Assembly (NCBI GenBank): GCA_964473895.1
Contig: CAYYRE010000019.1
Location: forward strand, 1 to 26,475
Length of the DNA: 26,475 nucleotides
Direction of reading: 5' to 3'
Origin: Sulfidibacterium sp964473895
GTDB lineage: Bacteria; Bacteroidota; Bacteroidia; Bacteroidales; F082
The position numbers and the translations under genes are program-made. The first letter of the stretch is position 1. Each line of letters begins with the position of its first letter. The notes beneath the pieces are model-generated. The model had not been told where the DNA came from. It did no database searches and saw only the letters and a list, made by a program, of their open reading frames with translations. Below, piece by piece: positions 14,304 through 22,711 of the stretch.

Positions 14304-14924
14304 ATGAGCGTACAAAAAACAGCATTACGGGAGATGGCGGTGGTGGTATTGGCTGCCGGCTTTTCGGGGCGGATGGGAAAGCCGAAATGGTCGTTGCCGT
14401 TTGACGAAAAACAAACGTTTATTGAGCGAATAACCCAAACCTATCTGCAGGCCGGCTGCGGCAAAGTGGTGCTGGTTTTGAACCGGGAGGGAGTGGCTTC
14501 TGTGGAAAGGCGGGGATTGTTGAAAGAAAACCGGCGGGTTTTGCCGGTGTTGAACCCATTCCCCGAAAAAGAACGGTTTTTTTCCGTGCAAACCGGATTA
14601 AAGGCATTACAGGATCATCCTGCCGTCTTTTTACAGAATGTTGACAACCCGTTTGTTACTTCTGATATCCTGTTCTGTTTGGCGGGCAGTTTTCGGGCTG
14701 GTGCTTATGTTGTGCCACAATACGGTTCACGGAACGGACATCCCATTTTGCTTTCCGGAAAGATTGCGGGAGACCTGGTTGCTTCGTCCAACGAAAAGGA
14801 AAACCTGCGCCGTTTTCTCCGGAAATACCCCAAAATTATTTGTCCTGTGCAGAATGAAAGGATATTGTTGAACATCAATACCCCCGAAGCGTATCGCCGG
14901 GTTTTCGGAAAAGCGGATTTTTGA
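14304..14924 (+). CDS. MobA/MocA-like nucleotidyltransferase
   Basis: A 206-residue cytosolic protein of the NTP_transf_3 family. The start is ATG 14304 (MSVQKTALREMAVVVLAAGFSGRMG). The frame is open back to 14226, but that extension crosses the promoter box and is not family-like. Nucleotide-binding signature LAAGFSGRMGKPKWSLPF is near the N-terminus, then VDNPFVTSDI (metal/nucleotide site, cf. VDxPF) and GSRNGHPILLS (family RGHP segment). Members add CMP or GMP to molybdenum cofactor or use other sugar/cofactor substrates. No molybdoenzyme genes are nearby, so the substrate is unassigned. It could be a MocA cytidylyltransferase. Confidence 0.8.
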   Translation: MSVQKTALREMAVVVLAAGFSGRMGKPKWSLPFDEKQTFIERITQTYLQAGCGKVVLVLNREGVASVERRGLLKENRRVLPVLNPFPEKERFFSVQTGLKALQDHPAVFLQNVDNPFVTSDILFCLAGSFRAGAYVVPQYGSRNGHPILLSGKIAGDLVASSNEKENLRRFLRKYPKIICPVQNERILLNINTPEAYRRVFGKADF

Positions 14925-15045
14925 AATTCCGCCGGCATCCCGGTGAGAGGAAATGGTGTCCCCGGCTTTTATAGGAACATCGGTATGGTGACATGTCCGG
15001 AGGTTTGGGCGAAAGGTGATACGCGAAAGGGACGGTGCCGGTGCG

Positions 15046-15077
15046 TTCGGGAAAATAAAAAATTTGGTTTACTTTTG
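15046..15077 (+). promoter_or_regulatory. Promoter of the fRMsr gene
   Basis: TTCG (15046-15049), then 20 bases, then TACTTTTG (15070-15077), a perfect TAnnTTTG -7 box 24 bases before the ATG at 15102. The -33 box is imperfect. The rest of the 177-base spacer 14925-15101 shows no gene. Confidence 0.45.
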
Positions 15078-15101
15078 GATTCGTAAACGGAAAGCAAGTA
15101 C

Positions 15102-15572
15102 ATGGACAAAACGAAGAAAGAAAAACGTTATCAAAGGCTTCACAAGCAAATCAAGGATCTGATTCTGAAAAGCAGCAACAACCCGTTGTCGAACATGGCT
15201 ACCATCAATGCCGTGTTGTACCATAAAATGGATTATTTTTTCTGGTGCGGTTTTTATCTTTTTCAGGAAGGACGGTTGCAGGTAGGCCCGTACCAGGGCG
15301 CTTTGGCGTGTATTGATTTGCCTGCCGGAACCGGAGTTTGCCAGGCAGCTGTGCAGCAGAAAAAAACACTCATTGTTCCCGATGTGGAAGCTTTTCCGGG
15401 GCATATTGCCTGCGATGGCCGGAGTAAATCGGAAATCGTGGTGCCGGTATTTGACCGTGAAGGCGTCATTCGTGGGGTGCTGGATGTGGACAGCCGTACT
15501 TTAGACAGTTTTGATGCGGTGGATGCTGCTGCATTGGAAGCGATGGTGAAGTTGGTTTATATTACCCCATAA
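15102..15572 (+). CDS. msrC: Free methionine-R-sulfoxide reductase (GAF-type fRMsr)
   Basis: A 156-residue cytosolic GAF-fold enzyme that reduces free L-methionine-(R)-sulfoxide, so it protects against oxidative damage. Three cysteines, C70 (GALAC), C80 (GTGVC) and C104 (HIACD), are spaced by 10 and 24 residues. That equals the spacing of the catalytic and resolving cysteines of the E. coli enzyme (C84, C94, C118). The motifs GPYQGALACI, FPGHIACD and SEIVVPV, and the GVLDVDS end, match the family. Only a 23-base gap separates it from the CocE-like gene, so they may be co-transcribed. Confidence 0.93.
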   Translation: MDKTKKEKRYQRLHKQIKDLILKSSNNPLSNMATINAVLYHKMDYFFWCGFYLFQEGRLQVGPYQGALACIDLPAGTGVCQAAVQQKKTLIVPDVEAFPGHIACDGRSKSEIVVPVFDREGVIRGVLDVDSRTLDSFDAVDAAALEAMVKLVYITP

Positions 15573-15595
15573 ACACCTTTTAACTTTTTTAAGTC

Positions 15596-17467
15596 ATGAA
15601 AAAAACATTTTCTGTTTTCCTCCTGGGTTTTCTGATTTTTTTTGTTTCGGAGCCCCTCCTTCATGCCCAGGATATGGCATGGGAAAAAGCACATTACAAC
15701 AAAGCCGAATACCGCATTCCCATGCGGGATGGCATTAAGTTGTTTACAGCGGTCTACACGCCCAAAGACACGACACAAAACTATCCCATTTTAATTTGGC
15801 GGACGCCTTATTCGTGTTGGCCATACGGCAAAGACAAATACCGTATGCTGCCGCCGGAATTGGCCAAAGAAGGTTATATCTTTGTCTATCAGGATGTGCG
15901 GGGGAGGTTTATGTCGGAGGGAAAATTTGTCAACATGCGGCCGTACATTCCCCATAAAAAAGGAAAACAAACCGATGAAAGCAGCGATGCCTGGGATACG
16001 GAAGACTGGCTGGTGAAACATATTCCGCACAACAACGGTAAAATCGGTATTTTCGGCATTTCCTATCCGGGATTTTATGCCGCCATGGCTTGTATTGATG
16101 CCCACCCGGCGTTAAAAGCCGCCTCTCCGCAGGCGCCCATTGCCAACTGGTGGGTGGATGATGATATGCATCATCACGGCGCTTTTTCCATGCAAATGTC
16201 GCTCAATTTTTTCTCGGTTTTCGGAATCAAGCGTGACAGTCTGACCTCCCGTTGGCCCCATGCCCTTCCGCGCATTTCGCCGGATGCCTACGACTTTTTC
16301 CAATCGTTGGAACCGTTGCCCAATGTGGATAAGAAAAATTTTCACAAAAAAATTGCCTTTTGGGAAACCATCAAAAAACATCCCGATTATGACAAGTTCT
16401 GGCAAAGAAGAAATACACTGTCCCATTTTCATCATGTCACCCCGGCGGTGTTGACGGTGGGCGGATGGTACGACAGTGAAGATTTTTACGGAACCATTCA
16501 TACTTACGAAAGCATTGAAAAGAAAAATCCGGGCATCAAAAACATGCTTATTATCGGGCCGTGGCCACATGGATGGTGGGCGCGTGACGAAGGATACCGG
16601 CTGGGCGACATTACTTTCGGTACCCATACCGGGGAGTATTTCCGAAAAAAGATACAGTTGCCCTTTTTCAATTATTACCTGAAAGGAAAGGGAAACTTCC
16701 CTGAAGCCGAAGCCCGTATGTTCAACACGGGGGTGAATCGTTGGCGGTCGTTTGCCCAATGGCCGCCGAAAAATGTCCGGAAAAAGGATCTGTTGTTGGA
16801 AGCCGGACATCAACTCACTTTCGGCCCTGTCGCAAATAACAAAACGGATCATTACAGCTATGTGAGTGACCCCCGTAAGCCGGTGCCTTATTCGGCCCAT
16901 ATCATGGATTCGAGAACATTTTATTATCATCCGTACATGAATGAAGACCAGCGTTTTGCCGCAAGGCGTCCCGATGTGCTTGTTTTTGAAACGGCTCCGT
17001 TGGATACGGCGGTAACCCTGGCCGGACCGTTACTGGCCGATCTGTACGTTTCCACTACCGGAACCGATGCCGATTGGGTGGTCAAACTGATTGATGTTTA
17101 TCCCGACAGTGCCCGGAATCCCAAACCCAATCCGACTAATGTGGAAATGGGCGGGTATCAGATGTTGGTCAGAGGGGATATTTTGCGCGGAAAATACCGC
17201 AACAATCCGGAAAAACCCGAGCCTTTCGTGCCCGGAAAAGTAACGGAGATCCAATTCCCGTTGCAGGATGTTTTGCATACCTTTAGAAAAGGGCACCGCA
17301 TCATGATTCAGATACAAAGTAGCTGGTTTCCGTTTTTCGATGTGAACCCGCAGACGTTTACCAATATTTACAAGGCAAAACCCAAAGATTTTGTAAAAGC
17401 CACACAGTCGGTTTGGTTTTCTACTCAGTATCCGTCAAAAATTGTGGTGGGGGTTTTGGCCCCTTAA
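15596..17467 (+). CDS. CocE/NonD-family exported serine hydrolase (X-Pro dipeptidyl-peptidase S15 type)
   Basis: A 623-residue secreted or periplasmic hydrolase with a signal peptide (MKKTFSVFLLGFLIFFVSEPLLHAQ). The alpha/beta-hydrolase core has the nucleophile S156 in GISYPG, a catalytic Asp in the GGWYDSEDFYGT segment and a catalytic His in GPWPHG. Entry motif YRIPMRDGIKLFTAVYTP and VYQDVRGRFMSEG (oxyanion-side Tyr) are typical. A C-terminal jelly-roll domain (about 430-620, PepX_C) follows. The family cleaves acyl-amide or ester bonds: X-Pro dipeptides, cocaine and cephalosporin side chains in studied members. The physiological substrate here is unknown; peptide use is plausible. A large exported protein gene follows after about 140 bases. 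Confidence 0.92.
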   Translation: MKKTFSVFLLGFLIFFVSEPLLHAQDMAWEKAHYNKAEYRIPMRDGIKLFTAVYTPKDTTQNYPILIWRTPYSCWPYGKDKYRMLPPELAKEGYIFVYQDVRGRFMSEGKFVNMRPYIPHKKGKQTDESSDAWDTEDWLVKHIPHNNGKIGIFGISYPGFYAAMACIDAHPALKAASPQAPIANWWVDDDMHHHGAFSMQMSLNFFSVFGIKRDSLTSRWPHALPRISPDAYDFFQSLEPLPNVDKKNFHKKIAFWETIKKHPDYDKFWQRRNTLSHFHHVTPAVLTVGGWYDSEDFYGTIHTYESIEKKNPGIKNMLIIGPWPHGWWARDEGYRLGDITFGTHTGEYFRKKIQLPFFNYYLKGKGNFPEAEARMFNTGVNRWRSFAQWPPKNVRKKDLLLEAGHQLTFGPVANNKTDHYSYVSDPRKPVPYSAHIMDSRTFYYHPYMNEDQRFAARRPDVLVFETAPLDTAVTLAGPLLADLYVSTTGTDADWVVKLIDVYPDSARNPKPNPTNVEMGGYQMLVRGDILRGKYRNNPEKPEPFVPGKVTEIQFPLQDVLHTFRKGHRIMIQIQSSWFPFFDVNPQTFTNIYKAKPKDFVKATQSVWFSTQYPSKIVVGVLAP

Positions 17468-17513
17468 TGGGGATTGATTTTTTTGCCTGGCCGGTGTAGT
17501 TCCGCCAGCTTTG

Positions 17514-17521
17514 TATATTTG
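17514..17521 (+). promoter_or_regulatory. -7 box TATATTTG between the CocE-like gene and the next gene
   Basis: A perfect TAnnTTTG match 89 bases before the ATG at 17611. It would give a leader of roughly 80 bases. No -33 TTTG at the right distance. Confidence 0.35.
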
Positions 17522-17610
17522 CAAATTAATAACAGGAGTGAACGGCCTCTTGGATAAAATGTAATCAGACGAAGCGTAAAGGACAATTCAAACAGCTTTT
17601 GGGACCGGAA

Positions 17611-19191
17611 ATGAAAAGATTTGGGGTCATTGTTCTGGTTTTTATCATTTTCCTGCTGGGAGAGTGCTCCTTGGTATTTGCCCAGAAAAAAGGGAAAAAC
17701 AACCTCCGGCTCATCCGTATGGAAGTTGCCAGCGGCCATACCGACAATTTTCATCTGGTACCCATGGGAGAAAACGGTTTGTTGGTTTTTTACGAAACCA
17801 ACGAGTTGAACCCAAAGGGGCAGCGCCTTTGGTATTTTGCCCTTTTTGACAAACATCTCAAGCAAAAGTGGTTGCGCCCTGTTCCTCTGACCGACAAAGT
17901 TTATTATTTCCAAGCCAAACAGGAACAACAATCGGTTTTTTTAGTCTTTCGCAATTCTGACAAAGTAAAAAAGACCGCCGGCTTTTATGACATCCTTGTG
18001 TATGACATCAGCAAACAGGTGTTTCGAAGTGTACAGGGTACCATGCCGCTGAAAGCCGAATTGGCGGGTTTTGCCGTAAGTCACGATGTGGTGGCCTTGG
18101 GGATCAACCTGAAAAAAGAAAAAAAAGCGGATGTGCTGTTTGTGCATACCCATACCGGAAACATACATGTGGTTCATATCACCGAGCCGCAAAGCGTTTT
18201 TGTGGATGGGGTTTTCAAAAACCCTTCCAACGGAACGCTGGTGGTGGTAGTTAGCAGTGCCGATGCCAAGTCGGCGGTGCGGCATACGGTTTATAGCTTT
18301 GATCCATCGTCGGCCATTGTGCAAAAAGTAGATATTTCTTATTTCGATCCCATGAGTTTTTTGGGTGAATTTACGTTGGCCTCTGCTTCGGGGAATAATT
18401 TGAAATTTTTCGGTGCCGACCACCTTGCTGCCAAAGGTGGTTTATTTGCCGGAAACCAGGACGAAGACCAACCCAATACGGAAGGATTTTTTTACCTTAG
18501 TATTGAAAACGGGAAACAGAAAGATTTAAGGCGGTTTAATTTTCTGGATTTTAAAAATATTCAGGGTACTTTTAGCAAGGGAGAATATTACCGGCCCAAA
18601 GGCTGGAAACAGAAGCAGGCGGCAAAAGCTCCCCAAACCCTTGCCCTGCTGAATATTACCCATCCGGAAGTGCACCGAACGGCAGATGGCTTTTTGGTGT
18701 CGGCCAACGCTTATGCTGCTTACTATAAAACCGAAAGCCGCATGGATTATGATTTTTACGGCAACATGTACCCGACCAATTACCGGGTTTTTGCAGGTTA
18801 CCTTTTTTATGATGTGATCCTCGGGGGATTTTCGGTTGATGGAAAAAAATTGTGGGACAATGATTTTCCTTTGGAAAATATCCTGTCGTACCGGATTGGT
18901 GACAAAGCCCTGGTTTATCCCGACAGCACCATCGTAACATTGGCGTATGTTTCGGAAGGGCAAATTATTACACAGGATATTTACCGGGATAAAAAACTGG
19001 ATGCCGTTGAAAAAGTGAATATTGCCAGCCGTTATTCCCGCGATCGCCCCGTAGGCGCCGGCGAAAGCTTGATGATACACTGGTATGACCGCTACTTTTT
19101 GGTGTACGGATATCAACAATTGAAAAACAGGGCTTTGCAAAACCAGCCGTTGCGCACGGTTTTCTACGTCAATAAAGTAACATTACAATAA
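17611..19191 (+). CDS. Large exported protein of unknown function (beta-rich)
   Basis: I do not recognise this 526-residue protein. The start is ATG 17611 (MKRFGVIVLVFIIFLL); an ATG at 17599 in the same frame adds only four residues. A signal peptide ends around ECSLVFAQ, so it is exported. The rest is rich in short alternating beta strands with aromatic and charged turns, such as NGLLVFYETNEL, GFYDILVYDI, KADVLFVHTHTG and FGADHLAAKGG, as in beta-propeller proteins. I see no catalytic motif, Cys-binding cluster or membrane helix after the signal. It begins 144 bases after the hydrolase gene and the methyltransferase gene starts 33 bases after its stop. Confidence 0.75.
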   Translation: MKRFGVIVLVFIIFLLGECSLVFAQKKGKNNLRLIRMEVASGHTDNFHLVPMGENGLLVFYETNELNPKGQRLWYFALFDKHLKQKWLRPVPLTDKVYYFQAKQEQQSVFLVFRNSDKVKKTAGFYDILVYDISKQVFRSVQGTMPLKAELAGFAVSHDVVALGINLKKEKKADVLFVHTHTGNIHVVHITEPQSVFVDGVFKNPSNGTLVVVVSSADAKSAVRHTVYSFDPSSAIVQKVDISYFDPMSFLGEFTLASASGNNLKFFGADHLAAKGGLFAGNQDEDQPNTEGFFYLSIENGKQKDLRRFNFLDFKNIQGTFSKGEYYRPKGWKQKQAAKAPQTLALLNITHPEVHRTADGFLVSANAYAAYYKTESRMDYDFYGNMYPTNYRVFAGYLFYDVILGGFSVDGKKLWDNDFPLENILSYRIGDKALVYPDSTIVTLAYVSEGQIITQDIYRDKKLDAVEKVNIASRYSRDRPVGAGESLMIHWYDRYFLVYGYQQLKNRALQNQPLRTVFYVNKVTLQ

Positions 19192-19224
19192 ATTTTTTTG
19201 GAGAACGAAAAGTATTGCGAAAGA

Positions 19225-20022
19225 ATGATCAACAAAAATCAAATTTGGTTAGCTAAGAACTATATCACCTATCTGGCACAAGCCAAAACAAGGTATAAAA
19301 TTCATTCCCCTTTTGTTTTTGATTTGGTGGAAAAGGTACTGATGGATAAAACCGAGTATCCGGAATATAAGAAAATAGAGGCCTATAAAAAAAACATCAG
19401 CAAAAGCAAAACGGTGATTGAAACGGTGGATTTCGGAGCGCGTTCCAACGGGAAGCCGTACAAAGAGTATTTTGAAAAAGTGGGTGAAATTGTCAAAAAA
19501 CGCTCGCAACGCAAGAGCCAGGCCCGTTTGCTTTACCGGCTTTCCCGGTATTTTCAACCGCAAAATATTTTAGAGTTCGGCACGGCTGCAGGCATCAGCA
19601 CCGCCTACATTAAAGCCCCGGTTCCCGAAAGTAAAATGATCACGATGGAAGGCTGTGCCAGTTTGGCCGATGTGGCCAATAGCAATCTGCGGCGACTGAA
19701 AATCAAAAATGTGGAAATCAGCATCGGAAATTTTGATGTAACACTTCCCATGGTACTGGAAAAATTCGATACCCTGGATTTTGTATTTTTTGACGGAAAC
19801 CACCGCTACAAACCTACGGTGGACTATTTTCAGCGTTGTGTGGAAAAGGCCCGCGAAAACACCCTTTTTATCTTCGATGATATTCATTGGTCGTCCGGTA
19901 TGGAAACGGCCTGGAATACCATTAAAAAAGACGAACGGGTCAGTATAACTGTTGATTTGTTTTGGTTTGGCTTGGTTTTCTTCCGTAAAGGTGTTGAAAA
20001 ACAGGACTTTATCATTAAATAT
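19225..20022 (+). CDS. Class I SAM-dependent methyltransferase (Methyltransf_24 / O-methyltransferase-like)
   Basis: A predicted cytosolic methyltransferase of 266 residues from ATG 19225 (MINKNQIWLAKNY); a TTG at 19198 in frame is a less likely start. SAM-binding motif I is LEFGTAAGIS (about 117-126), the acidic loop is TMEGCASLA, and the post-motif region has VFFDGNHRY (Asp/His positions near a divalent-metal site) and FIFDDIHWSSGM. This layout matches O-methyltransferase families that act on small molecules. The N-terminal ~105 residues are a helical, Lys-rich extension. It is probably co-transcribed with the preceding exported protein. The substrate is unknown. Confidence 0.82.
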
Positions 20023-20159
20023 TAAACGGACACCCCTCCAGGTATCTTATCCGTAAATCGGGAAAAATTGCTTTTGTGGATACCGGTTCCCATCAGTTGA
20101 AACTGAAAAAGTTGACGGAAGATGGGAGGAAAATTTTGACATAAAATGGAATAAAAAAA

Positions 20160-20185
20160 GCCGTCTGTTTGCAGACGGCTTTTTT
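20160..20185 (-). terminator. Terminator of tRNA-Lys
   Basis: A perfect 8-base-pair stem GCCGTCTG-TTTG-CAGACGGC is flanked by A- and T-runs on both sides, so it can act for the minus-strand tRNA and also for transcripts from the plus strand. The 137 bases before it (20023-20159) hold no supported gene. Confidence 0.85.
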
Positions 20186-20186
20186 G

Positions 20187-20259
<73 letters not shown>

Positions 20260-20421
20260 AATTTCCTTCCTAATTTTAAAAGACAAAAACTGCCTTTTTT
20301 CGCAGGCGCAAAATTACTATTTTTCATCGATTCCAAAAATTTTTCCTGAGATATTTTCGTTTTGCGGTAGGGTAAAACCATTTGTGTGCGGTGTATTGAC
20401 AAACACTAAAAACTTTATGCC

Positions 20422-21258
20422 ATGAAAAAAGTAGTCTTTTTATTTTCTTTTTTAGCAGGGATCATCTTTTTCCTTGCCAGTTGTTCAAAAACAACTTCAA
20501 CCGATACCACTTTTACCGCTGTGCAGGATGATGCCTATGCGGAAAGTATTTTCGATAATGTAACCAACATTACCGATGAAGCATACGATTTAAGTTCGGT
20601 TCGTTTTAAATCATCCGAAACGACGCAAAACAGAATCTTTTTAAGCAGTTGTGCCACAGTAACCCTTGATACCACTGTTTATCCGCGGGTATTGACCATT
20701 GATTTCGGTGACACCAACTGCCTGTGCAACGATGGGCGTTACCGCCGCGGGAAGATCCTGGTTTCTTTTACCGGAAGGTACCGAAAACCGGGAACCATTA
20801 TTACAACAACTTTTAACAACTACTACGTAAATGACAACCAGGTGGAAGGTACCAAGGTGGTGACCAATAACGGATTCAACGATAAAGGACATTTGTCTTG
20901 GACCATTTCGGTCAATGCCATGATTACCCTGGCCAACGGAGAAGGTACCATTTCGTGGAAATCGCAACGTACCCGGGAATGGACGGAAGGATTTGCCACC
21001 CCAAGGGACCGGTGGGATAATGTTTTTATGATTACCGGAAAATCGGAAGGGCAACGTGCCAGCGGAACAAAATGGACCCGGGTGATTACCAAACCGTTGG
21101 AAGTCAAACTGGCCTGTCGTTTTATTGTGTCGGGTACCATGGAAATAAAAGTAGAAGGCAAGCCTGTCCGCACGCTTGACTTTGGGAACGGCGAATGTGA
21201 CAACCTGGCGACGGTAACTGTTGATGGGAAAACGCGCACCATTCATTTGAGACCATAA
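20422..21258 (+). CDS. Bacteroidota-type lipoprotein of unknown function
   Basis: A 278-residue lipoprotein that I cannot assign to a family. The signal peptide is MKKVVFLFSFLAGIIFFLASC with the lipid Cys at position 21, followed by a Thr/Ser-rich linker. The rest is predicted beta-rich and holds six further Cys-containing spots, including SSC, CLC, LAC and GEC, which could form disulfides in the periplasm. A repeated turn pattern (VLTIDFGDTNC and VRTLDFGNGEC) ties the N- and C-terminal parts together and suggests two related halves. A strong terminator separates it from the sigma-factor operon, so it is a single transcription unit. Confidence 0.75.
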   Translation: MKKVVFLFSFLAGIIFFLASCSKTTSTDTTFTAVQDDAYAESIFDNVTNITDEAYDLSSVRFKSSETTQNRIFLSSCATVTLDTTVYPRVLTIDFGDTNCLCNDGRYRRGKILVSFTGRYRKPGTIITTTFNNYYVNDNQVEGTKVVTNNGFNDKGHLSWTISVNAMITLANGEGTISWKSQRTREWTEGFATPRDRWDNVFMITGKSEGQRASGTKWTRVITKPLEVKLACRFIVSGTMEIKVEGKPVRTLDFGNGECDNLATVTVDGKTRTIHLRP

Positions 21259-21281
21259 AACCTGTACACTTTTACGGCATT

Positions 21282-21309
21282 TCCGGGAAACAACCGTTTC
21301 CCGGATTTT
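21282..21309 (+). terminator. Rho-independent terminator after the lipoprotein
   Basis: A 10-base-pair perfect stem TCCGGGAAAC-AACC-GTTTCCCGGA followed by TTTT. Its T-run coincides with the TTTG -33 box of the next promoter. Confidence 0.85.
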
Positions 21310-21337
21310 GCCCTTTGGTTTTCATTGATTACTTTTA
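21307..21337 (+). promoter_or_regulatory. Promoter of the ECF sigma operon
   Basis: TTTG (21307-21310), exactly 19 bases, then TACTTTTA (21330-21337; seven of eight matches to TAnnTTTG). This is the best housekeeping-type promoter in the window and would start transcription near 21343, a few bases before ATG 21351. Confidence 0.65.
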
Positions 21338-21358
21338 TAAAAAATAAAAAATGGCACA

Positions 21359-21859
21359 TTGACCCGGACAGAGTTTAAACAGTTGTTTGACGCACATTTT
21401 GAGGCGGTCAGAAATTATATCTGGTATCGATCCGGTAATACGGAGCTCGCTTCGGATGTGGCTCAGGAAGCGTTCTTAAAATTATGGGAAAAAAGGCCTT
21501 ATGCCGATATTTCACAATTAAAAGGGTTGCTCTTCAAGATAGCCGGTGATATTTTCGTTAGTCATTACAGAAAACAATCAACAGAACTCCGGTTCAGGGC
21601 CCAAATGGAAAACGGTTTTGAAAGACTGACCCCCGAGGAAAAACTCTATTTCTCCGAGCTTCTCGAAAAGTATGAAAGAGCCCTTGCCAAAATGCCCGAA
21701 CACCAACGGGTGGTCTTTTTGATGAACCGAAGGGATCATATGAAATATAAGGAAATAGCCGAAATTATTGGAATAGGTGTGAAAGCAGTGGAAAAACGAA
21801 TGTCACTCGCGCTTCGATTATTAAAAAAGGAAATTTTAAACGAAAGTGAAACAAAATAA
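21359..21859 (+). CDS. ECF-type RNA polymerase sigma factor (FecI-like)
   Basis: A 166-residue sigma factor. Region 2 is DAHFEAVRNYIWYRSGNTELASDVAQEAFLKLWEK and region 4 is LAKMPEHQRVVFLM then YKEIAEIIGIGVKAVEKRMSLAL, a helix-turn-helix for the -35 region. The start is uncertain. TTG at 21359 is the first usual start codon in frame, and a nearby ATG at 21351 is in another frame and meets a TGA after three codons. It overlaps the anti-sigma gene by 14 bases, so the two are translated in a coupled way. With the FecR and TonB receptor genes it forms a transmembrane signalling relay: ligand-bound receptor, anti-sigma, sigma, receptor transcription. Confidence 0.93.
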   Translation: MTRTEFKQLFDAHFEAVRNYIWYRSGNTELASDVAQEAFLKLWEKRPYADISQLKGLLFKIAGDIFVSHYRKQSTELRFRAQMENGFERLTPEEKLYFSELLEKYERALAKMPEHQRVVFLMNRRDHMKYKEIAEIIGIGVKAVEKRMSLALRLLKKEILNESETK

Positions 21860-22700
21860 CAACATAAAAGAAAACCAAAAATTGCTGGACGATCTGGAAA
21901 AGCTCAATGGCTTGGTAGAACCTCCTTTTAAGCAGAGTAAGGAAGAAATTTGGGGGGATTTAGCGTCTGCGTTGAAAGCCGGGGAAAAGACAATAGCGGT
22001 TTATCCTTACCGTCGTTACCTATGGTGGGCTGCTGCCGTTGTGGCGTTGTTGATAGGGCTGACGGTGGTTTTTAGGTTTTATCCCCTCACCGTGCGGGCT
22101 CCGCAAGAGGAGGTGGCTCACCTGACATTGCCCGATGGTTCCTCTGTCGTTCTGAACAAAGGCTCCGTATTGACCTATTATCCGCTGTGGTGGAAGGTTT
22201 CAGCGCGGGTAACCCTTACCGGGGAGGCTTTTTTCTCGGGAAAACATGCCAAAGGATTTTCCGTTCAATCTGTTTTAGGAACAGTGACCGTGCTCGGAAC
22301 CCGTTTTGATGTGTATGCACGCCGTACAAAATATAGCGTCGTATGCTTTTCGGGAAAGGTGAAGGTGACTTCACTGACACGAAAGCGTATGATATTGACT
22401 TCCGGTGAAAAAGCAGAGGTGGGTCCCTCGGGGGAAATAACCTTTTCCAAAAACATCCCTTTGGAAAATTATGCCTGGACCCGTCAGCAGTTTGTTTTTA
22501 CCGCCATGCCGCTCCATTCCGTTTTTCACGCATTGGAAAAATATTACCATGTGAAAATTATTTTACAAAAGCAGATTTCTTCGACCTATTCGGGTAATTT
22601 TTCTACTAAGATTCCGGTAGAACAAGCACTGAACATCGTGTGTAAGCCTTTTGGCCTTACCTTTGTAAAAACGGGAAACCGGATTTTTGTTGTTCAGTAA
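21846..22700 (+). CDS. FecR-family anti-sigma factor with DUF4974
   Basis: A 284-residue inner-membrane protein starting at GTG 21846, overlapping the sigma gene. A cytosolic N-terminal segment (1-58) would hold the sigma factor. One transmembrane helix is about 59-78 (YLWWAAAVVALLIGLTVVF). The periplasmic FecR domain follows (about 88-195: LTLPDGSSVVLNKGS, VTLTGEAFF, FSVQSVLGTVTVLGTRFDV). The C-terminal DUF4974 (about 215-284: FTAMPLHSVFHALEKYYHV...YSGNFSTKIPVEQALNIV) is similar in pattern to the STN domain of the receptor encoded next. It links receptor status to release of the sigma factor. The sigma-fecR-receptor genes are spaced -14 and 11 bases. Confidence 0.94.
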   Translation: MKQNNNIKENQKLLDDLEKLNGLVEPPFKQSKEEIWGDLASALKAGEKTIAVYPYRRYLWWAAAVVALLIGLTVVFRFYPLTVRAPQEEVAHLTLPDGSSVVLNKGSVLTYYPLWWKVSARVTLTGEAFFSGKHAKGFSVQSVLGTVTVLGTRFDVYARRTKYSVVCFSGKVKVTSLTRKRMILTSGEKAEVGPSGEITFSKNIPLENYAWTRQQFVFTAMPLHSVFHALEKYYHVKIILQKQISSTYSGNFSTKIPVEQALNIVCKPFGLTFVKTGNRIFVVQ

Positions 22701-22711
22701 CCTTTGGTCGG

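Noticed and set aside
16112..16930. A 272-codon minus-strand open frame opposite the CocE-like gene
   Set aside because: Antisense shadow of a gene with intact catalytic motifs; no motif of its own.
20019..20144. A 41-codon open stretch reading RYLIRKSGKIAFVDTGSH...KILT before the tRNA terminator
   Set aside because: It has no start codon and no upstream gene part. It may be a gene remnant, but the evidence is too thin to list.
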